From: an uncultured Eubacteriales bacterium | Lineage (GTDB): Bacteria; Bacillota; Clostridia; Oscillospirales; Butyricicoccaceae | Assembly (NCBI GenBank): GCA_934395135.1 | Contig: CAKRRK010000020.1 | Location: 1 to 23,819, forward strand | DNA: 23,819 bases | Direction: 5' to 3' | Part shown: in pieces, positions 14,557 through 22,063 of the stretch | How the letters are laid out: every line of letters starts with the position of its first letter | Position numbering within the stretch: the stretch's first letter is position 1 | The notes under the pieces: model-generated | Seen by the model: the letters and a program-made list of their open reading frames with translations, nothing else | What the model was told of the DNA's origin: nothing | Database searches by the model: none | Translations under genes and position numbers: made by a program

Positions 14557-15123
14557 TTATTCTTTGTGTTTGACCAGAAATACCGGCAGCGGCGGATGAT
14601 TGGGGCGATTGCAAAACCCTGTGGATATAACCGTGTATTTTTTATCATCCACTGTCTCTAAAAATTCCAAAAGGCGGTCCCGTTCTTCAAACCCAGTGTC
14701 CTTCCCGGCATAGATACACAGCGCCATAATGCCGCCGGGCTTTAAAAGCCGCAGCCCCGCGGCAATAGCCCGGATGCTGCTGTCCGGCCGGGTAAAAATA
14801 CGATGATCTCCCCCTGGCAGCCATCCAAAATTAAATACAATACCGTCCACACTCTCCGGCGCCGCATACTGTTCCATATGCTCATGGCTGTCCAGCACGA
14901 CTTCTGCCCTTTCCTGCAACCCCTGGGCGGCAAGATGCTCTTTGGTCTGAAAAACCGCTTCCTGCTGGATATCAAACGCCAAAACCCGTCCGTCTTCGCC
15001 TACAATTTTGCACAAAAACGCCGTATCCCGGCCTTTTCCCGCGGTAGCGTCAATGCAAAATCCGCCGTTTGGCACGGCCGCTTCCAGCACTTTATGAATA
15101 AGCCCCACTGCGTTTAATTTCAT
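14557..15123 (-). CDS. YtqB-type class I SAM-dependent (rRNA) methyltransferase
   Basis: A 188-residue protein of the YtqB family (PF06962, annotated as putative rRNA methylases). SAM-binding motif I is CIDATAGKGRDTAFL, with the acidic turn AFDIQQEAV next. The diagnostic FNFGWLPGGDHRIFTR follows at the strand-4 position, and LLKPGGIMALCIYAG is typical of strand 5. Some YtqB-family members are reported to modify tRNA wobble uridines, so the RNA target is not fixed by sequence. Start ATG 15123 is 11 bases after the preceding stop. The ribosome site GGGAGG lies rather far, 15 bases away. The ATT two codons earlier would be better spaced, so the exact start is uncertain. Confidence 0.85.
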   Translation of the reverse strand: MKLNAVGLIHKVLEAAVPNGGFCIDATAGKGRDTAFLCKIVGEDGRVLAFDIQQEAVFQTKEHLAAQGLQERAEVVLDSHEHMEQYAAPESVDGIVFNFGWLPGGDHRIFTRPDSSIRAIAAGLRLLKPGGIMALCIYAGKDTGFEERDRLLEFLETVDDKKYTVISTGFCNRPNHPPLPVFLVKHKE

Positions 15124-15133
15124 AACAATGTTT

Positions 15134-16300
15134 TTATTCCTCCCGCATCGAATATACTGCGCCATCCAAGCACCGATCCAAGGTCGAATACGTGCCAAGA
15201 TACGTCCGCAGGGCTTCATACTCCCACTTCGCGCTTTCCTCCGCCTTTTCCAGGCGTTTGGCCAATATCAGCAGATTTTTCGGCGTATCCAACGGCGATA
15301 TATATTCCAGCACCTGCGTTTCATAGCCCTCTGCCGCAAGTTTCAGAGTCCGCATTGCGTCCGTCAGCGTATCGTTCAGCCGCGCTTTGAAAATTCCGTA
15401 CCGTGCCGCGGCTTCCAGGCCGGGAAACTGCATCTGGGACAAAAGCTCCTTGTGGCAGCATGGCACGCAGGCAATGTACTTTGCCCGGGCGCGGACGGCC
15501 ACAGCAAGCGCCAGATCCGTCGCCGTATCACAGGCATGCAGGGAAATAACTCCAGTCACCGCTTTCGGCGGTACATAATCGTTTAAATCTGCCTGAACAA
15601 ACTCCATATTCCGATATTGCAGCCGCCGCGCGATGGCACGGCTTTGCGCAATCACCTGGGGATTGTTGTCGATTCCTATGACATGGCAGCGTTTTTTCAG
15701 AACCTCCCGCAGATAAAAATTCAGTACAAAGCTGAGGTAGGATTTGCCGCAGGCACAATCCAGCAAAACGATTTCCTCCTGCTCTTTTTGGAACATAGGT
15801 CCAACCAATTCCACAAAATGATCAATTTGACTGTATTTCCGTATCTTGTCATTTTTAATTTTTCCGTTTTGCGCCATAATGCCGATTTCCCGCAGCAAAA
15901 CGCCGGCTTTGTCCGGCCGAATAATATAATTCCTTGCACCGGCATTTCCCGGATCCACCGGCTCAGCCTGGGTCTCCCTCTGTTTCATAGAAACGCCCCG
16001 GCTGTTGCAAACAATTTCTATGCAGGATCCCCGTTCCGCATACTGAAGCCTGGACGCCTCATATAACGCGGCCTCCTGAAGAAAAAACGCCGGGATTTCC
16101 CCGCTTTCCAGCGGTTTGCAGATTCCCTGATACTGCAGGCACAGCGTTCCGTTTTGCTCTATGGCAATACGGCCCTGCACGTCTCTATTCCCCGCCTGAA
16201 AGACAAGCCGGATTTCCACAAAATACTCCCGGTTTTTTTCCAGCCGCGCCGCAACGCCGGTCAGAAACATCCGCAGCTTATTTTCATCACCCTTGCGCAT
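15134..16300 (-). CDS. SAM-dependent methyltransferase (Methyltransf_32-like)
   Basis: A 388-residue protein with an N-terminal region of about 130 residues that I do not recognise, then a methyltransferase domain. The entry segment reads GKIKNDKIRKYSQIDHFVELV. Motif I is IVLLDCACGKSYLSFVLNFYL, motif II VIGIDNNPQVIAQSR, followed by GVISLHACDTATDLALA and YIACVPCCHKELLSQM. The DCACGK, SLHACDTATD and PCCHKE combination matches the Methyltransf_32 (PF13679) group that also includes METTL25-like proteins; substrates of bacterial members are unknown. The cysteine-rich active region is notable. ATG 16300 is preceded by a G-rich GGATGGGGTG. First gene of a minus-strand unit that continues to ytqB, yjbQ and the dehydrogenase. 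Confidence 0.83.
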   Translation of the reverse strand: MRKGDENKLRMFLTGVAARLEKNREYFVEIRLVFQAGNRDVQGRIAIEQNGTLCLQYQGICKPLESGEIPAFFLQEAALYEASRLQYAERGSCIEIVCNSRGVSMKQRETQAEPVDPGNAGARNYIIRPDKAGVLLREIGIMAQNGKIKNDKIRKYSQIDHFVELVGPMFQKEQEEIVLLDCACGKSYLSFVLNFYLREVLKKRCHVIGIDNNPQVIAQSRAIARRLQYRNMEFVQADLNDYVPPKAVTGVISLHACDTATDLALAVAVRARAKYIACVPCCHKELLSQMQFPGLEAAARYGIFKARLNDTLTDAMRTLKLAAEGYETQVLEYISPLDTPKNLLILAKRLEKAEESAKWEYEALRTYLGTYSTLDRCLDGAVYSMREE

Positions 16301-16326
16301 GGCACCCCATCCTCTCTCTTTTTAAA

Positions 16327-16355
16327 ATTATACCAAACTTCTCCGAAAAAAGGAA
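16327..16355 (-). promoter_or_regulatory. Promoter of the methyltransferase-dehydrogenase unit
   Basis: On the minus strand TTCCTT (16355-16350), 17 bases and TATAAT (16332-16327). The -10 is preceded by TGG, an extended -10 element that can compensate for the weak -35. Confidence 0.55.
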
Positions 16356-16425
16356 GTGGTTCCGTTTCCGGGGTATTTTCTCTGTTTGCAGTGATTTTGT
16401 AATAAACCCCCATTCCTTCCGCATC

Positions 16426-16455
16426 TTTACAACACAAGAATAATTTTGATATAAT
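16426..16455 (+). promoter_or_regulatory. Promoter of the MFS exporter gene
   Basis: TTTACA (16426-16431), an 18-base spacer and TATAAT (16450-16455), 55 bases before the TTG start. Back to back with the minus-strand promoter at 16327-16355. I see no obvious repressor operator nearby. Confidence 0.6.
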
Positions 16456-16509
16456 AATATAACTGTGTGAAACCATTTTAAAAATCACTTGCAAAGGAGT
16501 GTTTTTTCC

Positions 16510-17937
16510 TTGAATTCCGCAAAGCTCGACAAAAAAACAACACAGCTTCTTGCCGTTATGCTGTTTGGCACTTTTATTGCCATGCTAAATCAGACGGTGA
16601 TTTCTCCGGCGCTGCCCAGCATTATGAAAAGCTTGGATATTACTGCAAACCAGGGGCAGCTTTTGACCACGATTTTCTCTCTGGTCACCGGCGTTATGGT
16701 TCCTACTACAGCATTTCTTTTCCGTAAATTTAAAATTAAAAAGCTATTTATCACCGCAATGCTGGCATTCACCGCCGGTTCTTATCTGGCGGCCTTTTCG
16801 TTCAGCTATCCTATGCTTCTGACATCCCGCATCCTGCAGGCGCTGGGCGTTGGCGTTCTGATGTCTATGATCCAGTTCGTCATTATGCGGACGTTCCCGG
16901 AACACAAGCGAGGCGTCGCTATGGGAATCGTCGGCATTGTCTGTGCCGCCGCACCGGCGGTCGGTCCTGTTATGGCAGGCGCAATTGTCGACGCTTTTGG
17001 CTGGAATTCCGTCTTTTTCACCATTGCTCCTTTGGCAACCATCGACGTGATTCTGGCCATTTTTCTGATGAAAAATCCGGAAGAAATTCAAACCGATACC
17101 TCGGCGAAGCTGGATTTTCTCTCCGTTTTGTTTTCTGTTGTCGGGTTTGGCGGCCTGCTATATTGCTTTAGCTTTGCAACAGAATATGGCTGGGGCAGTC
17201 TGCCGGTTCTTGGCGCGCTCTTTGCCGGTATTCTCTTACTGGTTCTGTTTGTCGTGCGGCAAAAACGCTCGCAGCAGCCTTTCCTGGATCTTCGCGTTAT
17301 GAACTACCGCGACTTCACAGTTTCTATGGTGATAGGCATGATCCTAAACGCCGCATTATTATCCCTTATGACAATTTTGCCGATTTATATGCAGAGTATT
17401 GCAAATTTTTCCGCACTTCTTACAGGCACCATGATGGTTCCCGGCGCCGTTGTTATGGCCGTTGTCAGCCCATTTGCCGGAAAAATTTACGATCAGTATG
17501 GTCCTCGCAAATTATCCATTGTGGGGCTTGCGCTGTTCAGCGCGACCATTGTCGGCTTTTCCATGATTTCCCTTTCCTCAAGTTTCGCTTATATCTGCGC
17601 GGTTTATACGATTTGGATGTTCTCGATGGCATTGCTTGTGATGCCGCTGACCACTTGGGGACTAAACGCGCTGCCGCCATCTCTAATGGCCCATGGAACC
17701 GCGCTGTATAATACCGTCAAAACCATTGCCGGCGCACTCGGGACCGCAATTCTTGTGCTTATTATGACCGCTGCAACAAATTATGCCGCTTCTTCCGCCC
17801 CGGAAACCGCCGCCCTAATCGGCGTCCGCTGCGCTTTTGCAGTTGCGGCGGCAACCGGCATCCTTTCCCTGATTCTCGGCATCCTCTTTATTCAACCAGC
17901 AGCCAGTAAAAAGACAGAAGAAATTTCCAGCCGCTAA
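16510..17937 (+). CDS. MFS drug exporter, DHA2 (EmrB/QacA-like) family
   Basis: A 475-residue proton-driven exporter with up to 14 hydrophobic segments. The first helix has the DHA2 motif AMLNQTVISPALPSIMKSL. The loop RKFKIKKLF corresponds to motif A, and GPVMAGAIVDAFGWNSVFF is the antiporter motif C of the fifth helix. LDLRVMNYRDFTVSMVIGM marks the second half. Substrate unknown: antimicrobials, bile compounds or metabolites are possible. The start is TTG 16510, with AAAGGAG about 10 bases upstream; the earlier in-frame TTG at 16489 overlaps that ribosome site. No regulator gene is adjacent. A strong terminator lies about 105 bases downstream. Confidence 0.92.
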   Translation: MNSAKLDKKTTQLLAVMLFGTFIAMLNQTVISPALPSIMKSLDITANQGQLLTTIFSLVTGVMVPTTAFLFRKFKIKKLFITAMLAFTAGSYLAAFSFSYPMLLTSRILQALGVGVLMSMIQFVIMRTFPEHKRGVAMGIVGIVCAAAPAVGPVMAGAIVDAFGWNSVFFTIAPLATIDVILAIFLMKNPEEIQTDTSAKLDFLSVLFSVVGFGGLLYCFSFATEYGWGSLPVLGALFAGILLLVLFVVRQKRSQQPFLDLRVMNYRDFTVSMVIGMILNAALLSLMTILPIYMQSIANFSALLTGTMMVPGAVVMAVVSPFAGKIYDQYGPRKLSIVGLALFSATIVGFSMISLSSSFAYICAVYTIWMFSMALLVMPLTTWGLNALPPSLMAHGTALYNTVKTIAGALGTAILVLIMTAATNYAASSAPETAALIGVRCAFAVAAATGILSLILGILFIQPAASKKTEEISSR

Positions 17938-18041
17938 AACAAGATCTGCAAAACCATGGTGAAACCAGGCAGGGATTCTGTATCGCAGTGCCGTTTTTCC
18001 CCGGCAGCCTGCTTGTCACCATTTGGAGGAACCTTTGGAAG

Positions 18042-18082
18042 AAACCAGAAAGCGCCGGACAAAGTCCGGCGCTTTCTGGTTT
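18042..18082. terminator. Bidirectional terminator between the MFS and DUF169 genes
   Basis: A 19-bp perfect stem around an AAA loop, GC-rich in the centre, with AAACC/GGTTT at the ends. It lies between two convergent genes and 22 bases after the DUF169 stop. The T runs are short, but stem stability is very high. Confidence 0.85.
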
Positions 18083-18104
18083 ACTATAAAACGGGGGAAA
18101 TTTT

Positions 18105-18884
18105 TTAATATCCAACAAAAGTTTCCGCGATATCATCGCCGATATCTCCATACAGGGAAAATGCTGGAATCGGATATCCAATGGATTCCCCGCCTTCCCC
18201 TTTTCGAAGCCAGGCAGCGCCTTCCAAAGCCGTACAGACATCCGGCAGTCGCATAGTAACAAACATCGTATCCTCCGGCAGACCGGAATAGGATCGCTCA
18301 CCATAGCTGCCAAGACCGAGACCTGGTTCGCCAGTTACCGCCGTTTTAACCCAAGAATCATTGCAGGTCGATTCCCCGCAGAAACTAAAGTTTCGTTTTT
18401 TATAATCTTTATAAACTGAGCTTGTCAATATCCAAAAAGCCTGTTCCGGCGTCGCAAACATAATGATCGCATCCGGATCCTCAATCATCCCCTTATACAG
18501 CGGCGCAACACCCATTGCCTCGAATTTTTTATGCGGAAATGTGGTCAGCGCTTTATGATGTCCCTGTGCTGCTTCCAGATTGCAATTCCATCTGCCGACA
18601 AACGGCTTTGCAGAATGCCATTTTTCATCCCGTTCAAACAGTCCCTGAATACCGGCACAGTAATTGGAGGTAAAATGTTTAATTGTTATGCCGATCGCCT
18701 CTTCCCGCCGTCCCGCGCGTCCCACCGCCATACAAGGGATGCATTTAAATTCCGGCACGGCAAATCCTGCTGCCCGCATTTCTTCCTCGGTGGTATAATA
18801 CTTCAATGCCACCGGGACAATTCGAAAGCGAAAGCGCTGCATCAGCTTATCGCTGATTTTCTGAAAATCAATCAAATCTTTCAT
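18105..18884 (-). CDS. DUF169 family protein
   Basis: A 259-residue cytoplasmic protein of the DUF169 (COG2043) family, without known function. Recognisable parts are VPVALKYYTTEEEM near the start, KCIPCMAVGRAGRREEAIGITIKHFTSNYCAGIQGLF, a central MIEDPDAIIMFATPEQAFWILTS segment and SFCGESTCNDSWVKTAVTGEPGLGLGSYGER. It contains about nine cysteines, several at typical conserved family positions (CIPC, NYC, FCGESTC, DVC), which hints at metal, heme or iron-sulfur binding, though this is not shown. No signal peptide. The start ATG follows AAAGGAGGAAATC, a strong site. It stands alone between a terminator and an AT-rich gap; the promoter could not be picked out of the AT-rich background. Confidence 0.85.
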   Translation of the reverse strand: MKDLIDFQKISDKLMQRFRFRIVPVALKYYTTEEEMRAAGFAVPEFKCIPCMAVGRAGRREEAIGITIKHFTSNYCAGIQGLFERDEKWHSAKPFVGRWNCNLEAAQGHHKALTTFPHKKFEAMGVAPLYKGMIEDPDAIIMFATPEQAFWILTSSVYKDYKKRNFSFCGESTCNDSWVKTAVTGEPGLGLGSYGERSYSGLPEDTMFVTMRLPDVCTALEGAAWLRKGEGGESIGYPIPAFSLYGDIGDDIAETFVGY

Positions 18885-18900
18885 GATTTCCTCCTTTTGT

Positions 18901-19180
18901 TAGTAAAATATTTTTAAATTTTTATATTATAATTTTATCATTTTACAAAATAAATTTATATCATCAATTATCACAAACTTTCTGTTTTAATTTTGTTATA
19001 TTCTATAAAATTTCTATTTTATAATATTTTTATTTTATATTCGTTATTTTACGCATTAATAATTTCACATTTTTTTATTTTTATAAAAAAATATTTATCT
19101 CTTTTTCCTCTTTAAAATTCTAATTTTAAATTTTATGTATTATTATTTTTTGTTTATTTTATTATATTTTAAATTATTCT
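18901..19180. other. Extremely AT-rich intergenic stretch
   Basis: About 280 bases composed almost only of A and T, unlike the rest of the window. I see no gene, repeat array or terminator in it. It lies upstream of the DUF169 gene on one side and the spore protein gene on the other. It may hold promoters that cannot be told apart from background. Confidence 0.8.
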
Positions 19181-19307
19181 TCAAAACATCGGCGGCATTC
19201 TGGCAAGACTTCCACAGCGTCAAATTGTTTGTGCCTTCCAATATTTCCGCAGAAATCGCCGCATCAGACCAAGCGCTCCATCTTTCACATCCTATAGTTC
19301 CCGCCAT
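19143..19307 (-). pseudogene. Unassigned ORF remnant in a normal-composition island
   Basis: The segment near 19185-19335 returns to ordinary base composition between AT-rich flanks. A minus-strand frame from ATG 19307 gives 54 residues (MAGTIGCERWSAWSDAAISA then EILEGTNNLTLWKSCQNAAD and a lysine/asparagine-rich tail running into the AT-rich part). It has no ribosome site, and the frame remains open upstream only to about 19357. The plus strand is also open across the same bases. I do not recognise either product. It may be a decayed gene fragment; it could equally be chance. Confidence 0.25.
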
Positions 19308-19428
19308 TTCTGAGCCAGATGGGATGCAAAGTGGTAAAAATTGATTTTATTTGCAAATAATTGCCGGAATATTAGTTTTAATCTAAGTTAAAATAATAAA
19401 ACAAGGCACAAGAAAAGGAGAGAAAAAA

Positions 19429-19641
19429 ATGAACAACTCAACAACTTCCAAGAGCAGATCCGGTCTTGTAGTGCCGGAAGCAAGAGAAGCTATGGACCGT
19501 TTCAAGATGGAAGCTGCCGCTGAAGTAGGCGTACAGCTGAAGGATGGTTACAACGGTGACCTCACTTCCCGTCAGGCAGGTTCTATCGGTGGCCAGATGG
19601 TCAAGAAAATGATCGAAAGCTACGAACAGGGCATTCGCTAG
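19429..19641 (+). CDS. Alpha/beta-type small acid-soluble spore protein (SASP)
   Basis: A 70-residue DNA-binding protein that coats and protects the chromosome in dormant spores, and is degraded at germination by the GPR protease. Family marks are LVVPEAREAMDRFKMEAAAEVGV, covering the N-terminal helix and the GPR cleavage region (K-M-E|A-A-A-E), then LKDGYNGDLTSRQAGSIGGQMVKKMIESYE, the C-terminal signature. The usual EIA at the cleavage site is EAA here. The start ATG follows AAAGGAGAGAAAAAA. Two tandem TAG stops end the gene and a strong terminator follows. Expression is expected in the forespore under sigma-G, but I could not identify a convincing sigma-G promoter. The gene shows that the organism is, or descends from, a spore former. 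Confidence 0.96.
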   Translation: MNNSTTSKSRSGLVVPEAREAMDRFKMEAAAEVGVQLKDGYNGDLTSRQAGSIGGQMVKKMIESYEQGIR

Positions 19642-19658
19642 TAGTCCAAGCTATCAAA

Positions 19659-19697
19659 AAAGCTCTGATTTTGGAAAAAATCCAAAATCAGAGCTTT
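19659..19697 (+). terminator. Terminator of the spore protein gene
   Basis: A 17-bp perfect stem (AAAGCTCTGATTTTGGA and its complement) with an AAAAA loop, 18 bases after the stop codon. The right arm ends in TTT. Confidence 0.85.
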
Positions 19698-19944
19698 GCT
19701 CATGTCTGCAGGTTCGCAGTCTTCTATCCCATAAAATTGGTTTCTCCTTTGAGCCGCAGGACAATCCATTTCTCAGATCTTTCTTCCGTCCATACAGAGA
19801 AAAAGCGGCGGCCATTTTTACGATCTCCATCCAATCAAAAAGGCGTGCCGCCGCTCTCTGGAACCTTTTGCCTCCCTCCGTCGTCTTAGGATTAAACGCA
19901 GTCAATTCCGCCGTTTCGCTCATTTCAGGGGAGGTTTATTTACG
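19698..19944 (+). other. Leader/intergenic region before the lipoprotein gene, with one long-range stem
   Basis: About 245 bases. AGCGGCGGC (19804-19812) can pair with GCCGCCGCT (19847-19855) around a 34-base loop, about 90 bases before the lipoprotein start; it could be part of a regulated leader. No clear promoter was found. A minus-strand frame of 89 codons crosses the region but lacks a ribosome site and reads through the spore-gene terminator, so I do not call it. Confidence 0.35.
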
Positions 19945-20766
19945 ATGAAAAAATTTCTTTTCTTTATGGCACCCTTTCTTTTGTGCATATTCCTGTTCGC
20001 CGCCTGCAGCGTTTCCCCCGCCCCAAACGACAAAGGCGCTGTCTCTCCCGATCCATCCCGGAACACAGAGAGCCAAAAAGGCACCGATGCAGCAAAGCCA
20101 GCAAGCGGCGTCACCATCACCTGCCGGGTGATCGAGGAAGAAGACGGCGTCCTCCTGCTTGCCAGACAGGACGGAAGTGCAAACGACGTATACTGTCTGA
20201 CGCCGGATGACGCTTTGTTTTCCGGTGAAATTCGGCCCGAGGAGGGCAGCCTTTTGGAAGTCACATACAGCGGCGCGATACAAGAGACCTTTCCGGCACA
20301 GCTCGGATCTGTTTCTGCAATCCATGTGTTAGACGGCGGTTTTGACGATATGTGCCAGATGTATCTCTCCGTCCTGGAGGACTTATGGGAAACCGATTCT
20401 GCCTTAAACTGCGACATTACGCAGATCGGCATAGACCTTTCCGGCACCCGGCTTTCTCCGGCTGAACAGGCCGCCGTTGCCTGGGCATTTGGCGAGGAAC
20501 ATAGCCTGTCCCCGCTGGAAGGCACCTGGGAAGAACTATGCGACCAGGGATATATCGACAAAGACGCCCTATCTTGGGAAAATGGTTGTTTCTTTTCCAT
20601 TCGGGAATTGGAAACAGAAGGTATGCATCATTTATCTCCAATAACCTTTGACGCAGAAAAGTGGCGCAGCGGCGACGGTGCGTATTTCTTTCTCGATTGC
20701 ACCAGCATCCAGTCCGCATCCGGCGCATGGGCCGACTACCAAATTGGGAGCGAAGCGATTTCCTGA
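19945..20766 (+). CDS. Predicted lipoprotein of unknown function
   Basis: A 273-residue secreted lipoprotein. The signal sequence MKKFLFFMAPFLLCIFLFAAC ends in the lipobox FAAC with C21 as the lipid site. A low-complexity Pro/Ser/Asp linker follows (about 22-52). Residues 53-125 look like a small beta domain (VTITCRVIEEEDGVLLLARQ...SLLEVTYSGAI). The C-terminal part (about 135-273) contains a helical LSPAEQAAVAWAFGEEH segment and ends with ITFDAEKWRSGDGAYFFLDCTS...WADYQIGSEAIS, a pattern I associate with uncharacterised Clostridia lipoproteins but cannot name. The start ATG has GGGGAGG about 10 bases upstream. Single gene, ended by a strong bidirectional terminator. It is likely anchored on the outer face of the membrane; no enzymatic motif is visible. 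Confidence 0.85.
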   Translation: MKKFLFFMAPFLLCIFLFAACSVSPAPNDKGAVSPDPSRNTESQKGTDAAKPASGVTITCRVIEEEDGVLLLARQDGSANDVYCLTPDDALFSGEIRPEEGSLLEVTYSGAIQETFPAQLGSVSAIHVLDGGFDDMCQMYLSVLEDLWETDSALNCDITQIGIDLSGTRLSPAEQAAVAWAFGEEHSLSPLEGTWEELCDQGYIDKDALSWENGCFFSIRELETEGMHHLSPITFDAEKWRSGDGAYFFLDCTSIQSASGAWADYQIGSEAIS

Positions 20767-20833
20767 GGCAGCTTAAGGTTTCTCCGCAGGAAACAGCCCG
20801 TTCCGCGGCTGGCACTGTCCTGTTCATTGCAAC

Positions 20834-20870
20834 AAACATCCGCCGCAGAAATTTTCTGCGGCGGATGTTT
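20834..20870. terminator. Bidirectional terminator between the lipoprotein and sugar-permease genes
   Basis: A 17-bp perfect stem (AAACATCCGCCGCAGAA and its complement) with a 3-base loop, flanked by T-rich sequence on the plus strand. It lies 67 bases after the lipoprotein stop and 22 bases after the permease stop on the other strand. Confidence 0.9.
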
Positions 20871-20892
20871 TATAAATTGGAGAGAAATGAAA

Positions 20893-22047
20893 TTATTTTG
20901 CTTTCTGCTTGTTGGACAGCACGTCAATCGCAACCGCACCCACCAGCACGATGCCTTTTACAATGTACTGCCAGAAGGAATCCACGTTCATAATGCTCAT
21001 ACCATTGTCCAAGGTTGTCATAACCAAGCCGCCGATGAGCACGCCATATACATGGCCGATTCCACCTGCGAGGCTGCAGCCGCCGATAACCGCCGCTGCA
21101 ATGGCATCCATTTCATATTGGGTGCCCGCGGTAGTAGTCGCAGCCCCCACACGGGATACCAGCAAAATCGCCGCAACTGCGGACAACATACCAGAAATAA
21201 TATATGTCATAAGGACATTAAATTTTACATTGATACCGGTATAGCGGGAAGCCTGTGCGTTGCCGCCGATGGCGTACAAATGCCGCCCAAAGGTGGTATA
21301 TTCCGCAATAAAGGTAAACACGCCTACCACAATCAACATAATGATAAAAAGATACGGAATTCCCTCGTATGCATTGAGCACCAGAGCAATCACAACACAC
21401 AGTGCCAGAATGCCAATTCCCTTTCCAAACGCAGCACCAGTAGACGCCCCAGAAATCCCTAGCTTTTTCTTCTTCTCATTCCCCTGAATGGTCATGTATG
21501 CAAGCGCCAGACCAATGATAATCGCCACAATCAGTCCAGGAATTTTTCCAATGTAGCCAGAAGAAATTGCGTTAAACATCTCATTGTTCACCGCGATTGT
21601 CGACGCGCTGGTAGCCGCCAACATAATGCCCTTAAACGCCAGATACCCGCCCAATGTCACAATAAATGCCGGTATTTCCACATAAGACACCAGCACACCG
21701 TTCATCACACCGATGGCAATCCCAATGATCACGCAGAGCAACAGCGCAGGCGCCAGAGGAATCCCCTGATTCACCATCATCATCGCAAGGAACGCGCCGT
21801 GCATTCCTACCTGGGAACCAACGGACAGGTCAAAGTTTCCCGCCAGGATGACAAAAAACACACCAACCGACAACACGGTGATTACCGACATCTGCCGGAA
21901 CAGATTGGAAATATTCCGGAAGCTTAAAAACGTAGCGTCGGTGGAAAAGAAGAAAAATACCCAAATTCCAACCAAAATTAAAATCATTATGTATGGCTTG
22001 ATATCAAATTTTGATTTCGCGCCAATGGCTTTGTCTTTTGCACGCAT
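20893..22047 (-). CDS. mmsB: Xylose/multiple-monosaccharide ABC importer permease (XylH/MmsB type)
   Basis: Membrane subunit of a sugar importer in the ribose/xylose (CUT2) family. At 384 residues it is longer than RbsC. It carries the extra mid-protein stretch (about 200-240) that marks XylH/MmsB permeases. Diagnostic segments are FLSFRNISNLFRQMSVITVLSVGVFFVILAGNFDLSVGS, VEIPAFIVTLGGYLAFKGIML, FGRHLYAIGGNAQASRYTGINV (the ATPase-contact region) and the C-terminal TLDNGMSIMNVDSFWQYIVKG. The start ATG has AAGGAG 9 bases upstream and follows the ATPase stop by 16 bases. It works with the ATPase and the binding protein upstream. D-xylose is the likeliest single substrate, but glucose, galactose or arabinose are possible in this group. 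Confidence 0.92.
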   Translation of the reverse strand: MRAKDKAIGAKSKFDIKPYIMILILVGIWVFFFFSTDATFLSFRNISNLFRQMSVITVLSVGVFFVILAGNFDLSVGSQVGMHGAFLAMMMVNQGIPLAPALLLCVIIGIAIGVMNGVLVSYVEIPAFIVTLGGYLAFKGIMLAATSASTIAVNNEMFNAISSGYIGKIPGLIVAIIIGLALAYMTIQGNEKKKKLGISGASTGAAFGKGIGILALCVVIALVLNAYEGIPYLFIIMLIVVGVFTFIAEYTTFGRHLYAIGGNAQASRYTGINVKFNVLMTYIISGMLSAVAAILLVSRVGAATTTAGTQYEMDAIAAAVIGGCSLAGGIGHVYGVLIGGLVMTTLDNGMSIMNVDSFWQYIVKGIVLVGAVAIDVLSNKQKAK

Positions 22048-22063
22048 ATCACAATACTCCTTC

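Noticed and set aside
15124..15219. Extended N terminus for the YtqB methyltransferase
   Set aside because: It would overlap the end of the preceding methyltransferase gene and adds a non-family sequence; ATG 15123 matches the family start.
19330..19428. Sigma-G promoter for the spore protein gene
   Set aside because: I searched for a GCATA-like -35 and CATNNTA-like -10. Only weak partial matches (for example AATATTA) with poor spacing were found, so I do not call it.
19654..19923. Minus-strand frame of 89 codons between the spore gene and the lipoprotein gene
   Set aside because: No ribosome site, it runs through the spore-gene terminator stem, and the product is not recognisable.
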